A stretch of 8,761 nt of DNA from Opitutia bacterium. Its GTDB lineage: Bacteria; Verrucomicrobiota; Verrucomicrobiia; Opitutales; Seribacteraceae. A program made the position numbers and the translations under genes. The notes below the pieces were generated by a model. The model was given only the letters and a program-made list of their open reading frames with translations, did not search any database and was not told the DNA's origin. Positions 1-5,300 of this stretch are shown here, in pieces; the stretch's first letter is position 1, and every line of letters begins with the position of its first letter. Where the stretch lies: assembly GCA_018695085.1 (NCBI GenBank), contig JABHOU010000146.1, positions 1 to 8,761 on the forward strand, written 5' to 3'.

Positions 1-347
1 AACCAGCCGTTGCTGCAGACCACGACCTTCGCTCCAGCCACCAATCCTGCGGCGAGGGACTTGTCATGGCTATTGCGGGCTCCGATCATTCTTCGATAGC
101 CCAGGTTCTCCCGATTCGAGATGGAGACGGTTCCGAAAAACCTGTCGCCTCCATGGCTCAAAAGGCAGCTCGAGTTATGCACCCGATAGCCTCGTTTTTC
201 CAGTTGGTCCTCCACCGAATCCATCAGTCGCGAATGCGGCAGGGGACACCAACTCAAGGTCGGTTTCGGCGTGGGAATCTGGCACAGCCTGCCTCTGTCC
301 ACGCTGAAGGGTTTTGTATCTTCGTTTTGATTCAATAGGGAAACCAT
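1..347 (-). CDS. DUF932-family protein, N-terminal part (runs off left edge)
   Basis: An open frame starts at ATG 347-345 and stays open to the window edge, giving 115 visible residues. A strong Shine-Dalgarno AAGGAG at 358-363, ten bases upstream, fixes the start. The start overlaps the stop of the preceding 76-residue gene by 16 bp, so the two are probably co-translated. Visible hallmarks are an early PTPKPTLSWCPLPHSRLMDS stretch, a GGDRFFGTVSISN strand and, near the edge, RNSHDKSLAAGLVAGAKVVV followed by CSNGW. From memory, that last block matches the DUF932 pattern, where it usually reads RNSHDKS...VFVCDN. DUF932 proteins (including Escherichia coli YfjQ-like proteins) are common on prophages and plasmids and have no established biochemical role. 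The family usually runs to several hundred residues, so most of the protein lies outside the window. Family assignment is fairly secure; function is unknown. Confidence 0.8.
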   Translation of the reverse strand, partial: MVSLLNQNEDTKPFSVDRGRLCQIPTPKPTLSWCPLPHSRLMDSVEDQLEKRGYRVHNSSCLLSHGGDRFFGTVSISNRENLGYRRMIGARNSHDKSLAAGLVAGAKVVVCSNGW

Positions 348-562
348 TTTTTCTTTTCTCCTTCGTTTTGTTTTTGTTGTGATTTGTTCGTCCTCCAAAG
401 TCCTTTCGGAAGTCTCCATTCTCGGGTTAGCCAAAAGACTCCCGCGAACGAGACGGCCGCCAGAATCAACTTCGTCGCGATCGGCTCCAGAAGGAGGACC
501 AGCGACGCCGAAGAGGCGGCGAGCAGGAGGGCGAGTTTCGGTATTCCTTTCAGGGTTTTCAT
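332..562 (-). CDS. Small two-helix membrane protein (76 aa), unrecognised
   Basis: A 76-residue protein with two predicted transmembrane segments (about residues 9-26 and 28-46), joined by a tight Glu-Pro turn. A very basic, polar tail of about 30 residues rich in Lys, Gln and Asn follows. Helical-hairpin topology with the charged tail in the cytoplasm fits the positive-inside rule, but this is inference. The start ATG 562-560 overlaps the upstream stop as ATGA. There is only a weak GAG-type Shine-Dalgarno sequence, so translation probably depends on coupling to the gene before it. I do not recognise the family. Small hydrophobic proteins like this occur in phage and plasmid operons as holin-like or mating or secretion accessory factors, but no diagnostic motif is visible. 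The gene is supported mainly by its fit in a tightly packed operon. Confidence 0.65.
   Translation of the reverse strand: MKTLKGIPKLALLLAASSASLVLLLEPIATKLILAAVSFAGVFWLTREWRLPKGLWRTNKSQQKQNEGEKKKWFPY
358..363 (-). promoter_or_regulatory. Ribosome binding site of the DUF932 gene
   Basis: AAGGAG on the minus strand, ten bases before ATG 347. It lies inside the 3' end of the upstream 76-residue gene, so the DUF932 gene has its own initiation signal despite the overlap. Confidence 0.7.
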
Positions 563-729
563 TTTCTCGATGGAACCAGCAGCCGAAAGACGAACGCCAG
601 TCCCAGTATCGATATTGCCGCCACGCCGAAAGGCCTGAAGGCGTCTCGGGCGACCTCGGCCACCTCGCTCGGCCCGATCATCGTTCCTACGGCGAATGCG
701 GTCGCGACGAAGAGCAGGAGACGGATCAT
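559..729 (-). CDS. Small two-helix membrane protein (56 aa), unrecognised
   Basis: Fifty-six residues from ATG 729-727, with two hydrophobic segments (about residues 2-18 and 33-52) separated by an acidic/basic stretch (SEVAEVARDAFRPFG) and ending in PSRK. I chose this start rather than an upstream one for two reasons. The purine-rich GGAGG-type sequence directly before it is a good ribosome site, and this ATG overlaps the stop of the preceding gene as ATGA, the same arrangement as its neighbours. Longer in-frame versions would overlap the lipoprotein gene extensively. The family is not recognised. The gene sits between a small lipoprotein gene and another two-helix membrane protein, so the three may act together in the envelope (inference). 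Confidence 0.65.
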   Translation of the reverse strand: MIRLLLFVATAFAVGTMIGPSEVAEVARDAFRPFGVAAISILGLAFVFRLLVPSRK

Positions 730-905
730 CCTCCGCCTCCCTTCCTCCAGCATATGGCCACCGCCCAGAGGAACGAGGAAGCCACCGCAGACAGGCCGAG
801 GTACTTCGCCGCCGTCACGATTGGACCGAAGTCGAAACTGGGAGGAGAACCCTCCTGACAGCCCGCCAGAGCCGTCAGGACGAAGAGCGAGAGACATATC
901 CTCAT
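726..905 (-). CDS. Tiny predicted lipoprotein with a C-terminal membrane helix (59 aa)
   Basis: Starts at ATG 905-903, preceded by a GGAGGAAGG ribosome site, and overlaps the upstream stop as ATGA. The N-terminus MRICLSLFVLTALAGC is a textbook lipoprotein signal: one Arg, a hydrophobic core and the lipobox L-A-G-C with Cys16. The mature part has a short Ser/Pro-rich stretch (residues 17-27), then a long hydrophobic helix (about 28-53) ending in Trp-Arg-Lys and four glycines. If it is processed, the mature protein would be only about 44 residues, anchored by lipid at one end and by a helix at the other. That arrangement resembles a unimolecular spanin, but the periplasmic part is far too short to span the envelope. 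An alternative is a plain two-helix membrane protein whose cysteine is not lipidated. The family is not recognised. Confidence 0.65.
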   Translation of the reverse strand: MRICLSLFVLTALAGCQEGSPPSFDFGPIVTAAKYLGLSAVASSFLWAVAICWRKGGGG

Positions 906-1387
906 TGCCTTCCTCCCGCTCTTCCGTTCGCCTTGGGATGCCTTCCCCAGCGGTCGAGCACCTGTCCGATCACTTCGGATACCTGAGACTTCCCCAGGTC
1001 GCTCATAGGTCTCCCGTGAAGCTCTTCGGAGAGATCGTCCACAACCCGAAGGTCGAGTCCGTTTCTCTCGATCACCGATACGATGAGACCTCGTTGCCTC
1101 ACGGTACAGTTCCACTTGTCGGGATCGGTCGCTCCGCCGTTGACCTTTACTTGTGTTTTTTGGACTTGATCGGTTCCGTTTTCTCCCTTGTCTTCGTTCG
1201 AGACGAACCCCGAATGAACGATTTGAGAATCAACGGATTGCTGAAGAAGCGAATACGCCTTCTCCACCTCCCCCCGAACCTCGTCCAGGTTGGCGACTTC
1301 GGCCTTCAGACCGATGCCGAGCGAATGACTCGAATAGTTGGGCAAGCCCAATTTCTTCGAGTAAGTTATGTCAAGTAGCACGGCCAT
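902..1387 (-). CDS. Mobile-element protein (161 aa) with a C-terminal DNA-metabolism-associated-like domain
   Basis: First gene of the left operon. ATG 1387-1385 is chosen over an in-frame ATG 14 codons upstream because a near-perfect Shine-Dalgarno AAAGGAGGT (1397-1405) lies nine bases before it. The N-terminus reads MAVLLDITYSKKLGLPNYSS. This matches, as I recall it, an uncharacterised family with a consensus like MAV..EITYSKKLGLP.(F/Y)SSH found in many bacteria. A helical stretch (residues 36-56) and a polar linker (about 60-90) follow. The C-terminal domain (about 92-145) starts WNCTVRQRGLI and contains NGLD and DDLSEELHGR. That pattern resembles a small domain found at the C-termini of phage-type single-strand annealing proteins and related proteins. 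A nucleic-acid role is therefore plausible but inferred. Its stop overlaps the lipoprotein start as ATGA. Confidence 0.8.
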   Translation of the reverse strand: MAVLLDITYSKKLGLPNYSSHSLGIGLKAEVANLDEVRGEVEKAYSLLQQSVDSQIVHSGFVSNEDKGENGTDQVQKTQVKVNGGATDPDKWNCTVRQRGLIVSVIERNGLDLRVVDDLSEELHGRPMSDLGKSQVSEVIGQVLDRWGRHPKANGRAGGRQ

Positions 1388-1396
1388 TTTGCAGCT

Positions 1397-1405
1397 ACCT
1401 CCTTT
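1397..1405 (-). promoter_or_regulatory. Strong Shine-Dalgarno of the 161-aa gene
   Basis: AAAGGAGGT on the minus strand is fully complementary to the usual 3' end of bacterial 16S rRNA, nine bases before ATG 1387. It decides the start of the gene and makes it the best-initiated gene of the cassette. The downstream small genes rely on overlaps and weaker sites. Confidence 0.75.
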
Positions 1406-1436
1406 CGTTGTCGTTTGGACGGAATTCATGGACGCG

Positions 1437-1471
1437 AAAAAGCCCGACTCCTCCGTCGAGGGAAGCCGGGC
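1437..1471 (-). terminator. GC-rich hairpin plus T-run in the leader of the left operon
   Basis: On the minus strand, GCCCGGCTTC (from 1471) pairs with GAGTCGGGC (ending at 1442) in an approximately ten-pair stem that includes two G-T wobbles. Five T residues follow at once (1441-1437). This is the form of a Rho-independent terminator on the minus strand. It lies only about 50 bases before the start codon of the 161-aa gene. It may end transcription arriving from the right or act as an attenuator in the operon's own leader. No convincing minus-strand gene is seen just to its right, which makes the attenuator or insulator reading attractive. Confidence 0.6.
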
Positions 1472-1693
1472 GTCGCGGACCGAGAGCTACGTCGCCTCAG
1501 TCAAAGACATATAACGCAAAACGACCTTAAATTGCGCATTCAGGCGGTTTTTCGACCCATTATCCCCACTTTTCGGCGAAAAAAATGAATTTCGACCAAG
1601 TTGAAATACTGAACTGCAAGTACGATCGTGAAGGCAAAATCGACGGAGAGTCGTCGGAAGGTACATAACACAAAAAAGAAAGGTAATTTCATT
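1472..1693. other. Divergent intergenic region
   Basis: Between the hairpin of the leftward cassette and the start of the rightward 1694 gene I see no convincing coding frame. Overlapping minus-strand frames here lack a ribosome site and run through the opposing gene. Promoters for both directions should lie here. On the minus strand a TTATAT element near 1510 could serve as a -10, but its -35 is poor. No clear promoter was found for the plus strand. Confidence 0.4.
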
Positions 1694-2278
1694 ATGCCGA
1701 TTCCACTTATCATATGGGCTGCTGGCGCAATTCTGGCAGCTGGCGGCGTCGCCCTCGCTGTCTCGAACTCTAGAAACAATTCCGGGGGAGATGATGGCGA
1801 TGGCGGGAACGATGATGGCGATGGCGGGAACGATGAAACGGGTAGCTTGGAAGAGCGACTCGAGCGAAATTGCCGGAAGCATTCCAAGAACGACTGTTTC
1901 TATTTCGACAGGTACGTCCCATTTAGGCATAACCAAGGAGAGAATACTGATCCCCACTCCGAAAAAATACTGGAACTCAAGAAAAAGGATCAATCGGCGA
2001 TCGATGATTTCGTCGAGAGATTCAGGTTCCTCAAAGGGCTGGACGGCCCGGGTACGGTTAGTTGTTCAGAAGCTGTGCATAGTTACATTCTAAGGCGTGC
2101 ATCCGGGTGTCTCTACGATCATGCAATACCGGCTCAAGGACGGCGTCGGTTATATCATCCTGCAGAACGGAGAACCCAAGAACGGGAAATTCGAGCAAGC
2201 CCTTGGCCAACGACTAATGAAATTTTCCGACTGCAATTAAAGAGAACTGACTCAAAAAAACAGTTCCATCTAGTTTAA
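1694..2278 (+). CDS. Hypothetical membrane-anchored or secreted protein, probably frameshifted
   Basis: ATG 1694 is chosen over GTG 1628 because AGAAAGGT lies about twelve bases upstream of it and a hydrophobic signal or anchor follows at once (PLIIWAAGAILAAGGVALAV, residues 3-22). Next comes a flexible linker rich in Gly, Asp and Asn (about 26-48), encoded by a 21-bp tandem repeat. A charged helical region follows, with cysteines and a KILELKKKDQSAIDDFVERF stretch (about 97-116). From about residue 133 the composition changes to Arg/Pro-rich and looks out of frame. A different frame (2094-2240) then looks coding. As written, the open frame is 194 residues. The intended product may be about 180 residues, ending in KFSDCN. 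No family is recognised. Confidence 0.5.
   Translation: MPIPLIIWAAGAILAAGGVALAVSNSRNNSGGDDGDGGNDDGDGGNDETGSLEERLERNCRKHSKNDCFYFDRYVPFRHNQGENTDPHSEKILELKKKDQSAIDDFVERFRFLKGLDGPGTVSCSEAVHSYILRRASGCLYDHAIPAQGRRRLYHPAERRTQEREIRASPWPTTNEIFRLQLKRTDSKKQFHLV
1790..1831 (+). repeat. 21-bp tandem repeat, two exact copies
   Basis: The unit GATGATGGCGATGGCGGGAAC appears twice in tandem (1790-1810 and 1811-1831), and a third copy begins with GATGA. The length is a multiple of three, so each copy adds seven residues (D-D-G-D-G-G-N) to the linker of the 1694 gene. It sits just after the membrane segment, a place where linker length often varies by slippage. Confidence 0.9.
2094..2240 (+). pseudogene. Displaced C-terminal part of the 1694 gene (other frame)
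   Basis: After a stop at 2091-2093 this frame is open to TAA 2238-2240. It reads GVHPGVSTIM and then QYRLKDGVGYIILQNGEPKN, ending LGQRLMKFSDCN. The composition is balanced, with alternating hydrophobic strands, and third codon positions are mostly G or C. The competing frame of the 1694 gene is Arg/Pro-rich over the same stretch. A single-base indel around 2085-2110 would join the two. It could instead be a separate 39-residue gene starting at ATG 2121, but no Shine-Dalgarno sequence precedes that codon. Confidence 0.45.
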
Positions 2279-2303
2279 AGATTCAAATAAACGGTTATCG
2301 CCC

Positions 2304-2333
2304 TTGACTGAATGTTAAACTATTCAGCATAAA
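2304..2333 (+). promoter_or_regulatory. Candidate promoter of the DUF1592/DUF1552 unit
   Basis: TTGACT (2304-2309) and CATAAA (2328-2333) are separated by 18 bases, resembling sigma-70 -35 and -10 boxes. The predicted start of transcription, near 2340, leaves only a few bases before ATG 2344. The mRNA would be leaderless or nearly so, which fits the absence of any Shine-Dalgarno sequence there. Detection is by eye only. Confidence 0.4.
2308..2327. promoter_or_regulatory. Inverted repeat between the promoter boxes, possible operator
   Basis: CTGAAT and ATTCAG form a perfect 6-bp inverted repeat with an 8-base AT-rich spacer. It fills the gap between the candidate -35 and -10 boxes, the usual place for a repressor site. 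No regulator gene lies nearby. Confidence 0.4.
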
Positions 2334-2343
2334 GATTTCTGAA

Positions 2344-5300
2344 ATGGCAGTATGCGTAAGACGAAACTACCGTAAAGAACGTCTGTTCGCGGTTGGGTTG
2401 ATCTTTGTTCTGTTGGGGAAGGCGATCATTGCCATGGTAGCAAAGGGAAACCAGGCGGACTTCACTGAATTGGACAAGCATTTCGAAGGTTCAGTTTTAT
2501 CGCTGATGCAAAAGTATTGTTTGGATTGTCATTCGACTAAAAGACAAAAGGGCGAATTGGATCTGGAGCAGTTTGCAAAACTGACGGATGTCAGGAGGGC
2601 ACCCAAGCTTTGGGTGAAGGTAGTGGAGATGATGACGGATGAGGAGATGCCACCAAAGAAGAAACCGCAGCTCTCTGCTGTAGAGCGCAAAGTGTTTCTA
2701 GCGTGGGTAGAGAATTACCTGAATGCTGAGGCACTGGCCAATGAGGGCGATCCGGGCCGAGTGGTGCTGAGACGATTGAGTAATGCGGAATACACCTACA
2801 CGATTCAGGATTTAACAGGGGTGGCGTTGGAACCGACAAAGGAGTTTCCGGTGGACGGTGCGGCTGGAGAGGGCTTCATGAATGTGGGCGATGCGATGGT
2901 GATGTCGCCGGCGCTCGTGCAAAAGTATCTCGATGCTGCCAAGGAAGTGGCTACTCACGCCGTAATGACGCATGACGGCATTCGTTTTTCACTCGGTCGG
3001 TCGCGGCGGGATTGGGCTGATGAGTTGATTTATGAAATCCGCTCGATTTATAACCGGCATACTTCGGGCACGGGTGCCACGGACAAAGTGTACGCGTGGG
3101 ATCCCAATGCGCTCGATCGTGCCATGAACACCTCGGGACGGGTGAATCTTACGCCCTACTTCCAGGCACTGGTGGACCATCGCGAGCGATTGCTGAAAAA
3201 CCCCGAAACTGCAGAGGTGGTGGCTCGGGAGGAAAAGTTGAATACGAAGTATTTCCAAAAACTGACTGAGCTGCTGACGCAGAAGGAAAATCCCTCGCTC
3301 CTATTGGGACAGTTGCGGGCTGAATTGCACGGGGCCAATCCGGCGGACGTACCGGGCATTGCTGGCGACGTGACTCAATGGCAAGGACGCCTATGGAGTT
3401 TCGGCAAGGTAGGCCAGATTGGCCGCGAGGGCCGGGCGAGTGCTTGGATGAACCCAGTTGATTCGTTGACATCTTCGTATGAATTGAAACTTAAACTTCC
3501 CGCGAATGCAAAGGGCGAGATCAGCGTATTCCTAGCTACGGGCGACGCGGGCGACGGGGGAACGAATGACTTCGTACGCTGGAGCAAACCACGGTTGGTG
3601 CTTAAGGATCAGCCGACCATCCCCCTTGCGACAGCGAATGGGCTCCTGGCTCGCATGTCCACCCTACGGCGCAATGAACTAGCCCGGACGGACAAATATC
3701 TTGCCGTCATTGCCGAGGCGAGAGTACAGGGCCAGTCGATCGAAACCTTTGCACGCGGACGCGGTTTGAACGGAAAGGTATTGGATAACTGGGTGGATGC
3801 GGTTCAACTGGCCCAGTTCGCCGTGCCCAAGGCGACGGGACATTACCCCGGAAAGATAGACAAGGTGGGCGGTTACGACGACATCCGGGGCTGGGGACTG
3901 CCTGCCACACCGAGCCTTATAGCCAACAAATCAACGGAGACGATTCGGTTCGGCACGCTCACTGTACCTGGTCGTAGCGTGAACATGCACCCTTCGCCGA
4001 GCTTGGAGGCTGTCATTTATTGGCAAAGCCCGATGGAAGGAAAGATAAAGCTAAAGGGATATTTTGCAGATTCGGATAGTGTCGGTGGCAACGGGGCGGC
4101 TTGGCGCGTTGAGTTGCTCGGCGACGCGAACACGGGCACAATAGCTCAAGGCGAGTTTGACAACGGTAAGAGCGGGAGGTTCATACCCGAACAGGAATAC
4201 AATATCCAACGAGGGGATTTGCTCAAGCTCGTGGTCAACGCGCGCAACCGTAATCACGGTTATGACACCACGGAAGTGGCACTAATCATCACTGAGCAGG
4301 GCGGCAAAAAGCGCGAATGGGACTTGGCAAAGGAGGTAGTCGATCGCGTACAAGAGAGCAATCCGTTAGCCGACTTGTTTGGCAACTCGAAGGTGTGGCA
4401 TTTTTGTTCATCGACCGAAGAATTGACTACCCAAGCCACCGTACCTGCCGGTTCGACTCTCGCCAAATGGCGCCTAGCCGTGATCAACCGAAAGCCTGCG
4501 GCGGAAATTGAAAAGTTGGCTGCAGCCGTGCAACGCGTCTTCGCGCCAAAGGTGGGGGGCGTCACCGGTGCGGACGAAGCCCTACGCAAACAGTATACGG
4601 ACTCAAAAGGTCCATTGAAGTGGCTGCATTTGGCTCTGAATGGCAAGATATTGGAAGACATCGAAGCCAAGGCACCGGCAATACTGGAATATAAGCTGCC
4701 CGGCGAACTAGTGGCTGGTGCCGAGGTGGTGGTGAATGCAGCGCTGCATCCGGAAAGGGGTCGCAACGGCACGGCCCAGTTTTTGGTTTCCCTTATCCCG
4801 CCGGACGCCAAGGCATTTCTTGGCCAGCCAATGGTCACAGGCGCGGATGCAGGGAAAAAAATGCAACAAGCATATGCAGACTTCCGTGAACTGTTTCCGT
4901 CTGCAATGTGCCACGCGCAAATTGTGCCAGTCGATGAAGTCGTTACAATGATCCTCTACCATCGCGAGGACGAACCCCTGAAACGACTGATGCTGAGCGA
5001 GGACGAAGCGGACGAACTGGACCGGCTTTGGGACGAACTGTACTTCGTGTCGCAGGAACCGCTGCTTCGAGTGGTGAGCCACGAGCAACTGTATGAATTC
5101 GCCACACAGGATCGGAAGGATCTGCTGTCGCCATTGGAGTCGCTGCGTATTTCGATTAGTAAAGAGGCCGAAGCGTTCCGTGAGCATCTGAAAAAAACTG
5201 AACCTATTCACTTCGCGGCGATACTGGATTTGGCTGAGCGCGCTTGGAGAAGACCACTGACCGACACCGACAGAAAGGATTTGCACGAGCTATATAAGAC

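Noticed and set aside
66..338. Plus-strand 90-residue open frame at the left end
   Set aside because: It lies antisense to the DUF932 frame, which has a strong ribosome site and family motifs; this frame has neither.
726..905. The small lipoprotein as a unimolecular spanin
   Set aside because: The N-terminal lipobox and C-terminal helix fit, but only about eleven residues separate them, too few to cross the periplasm, and no endolysin or holin genes are recognisable.
379..1378. Several plus-strand frames (379-858, 384-638, 696-986, 821-1378) across the left cassette
   Set aside because: They overlap each other and the minus-strand operon, are Arg/Pro/Ser-rich as expected for shadow frames in GC-rich DNA, and lack ribosome sites.
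1487..1993. Minus-strand frame of 168 residues opposite the 1694 gene
   Set aside because: Contains low-complexity Ile/Val-Pro-Ala repeats that are the antisense of the 21-bp repeat; no Shine-Dalgarno sequence, and it overlaps a plus-strand gene with a signal-like N-terminus.
4260..5286. Two 192-residue minus-strand frames inside the large gene
   Set aside because: Both are antisense to the well-supported 1367-residue protein, overlap each other and show no start signals or motifs.
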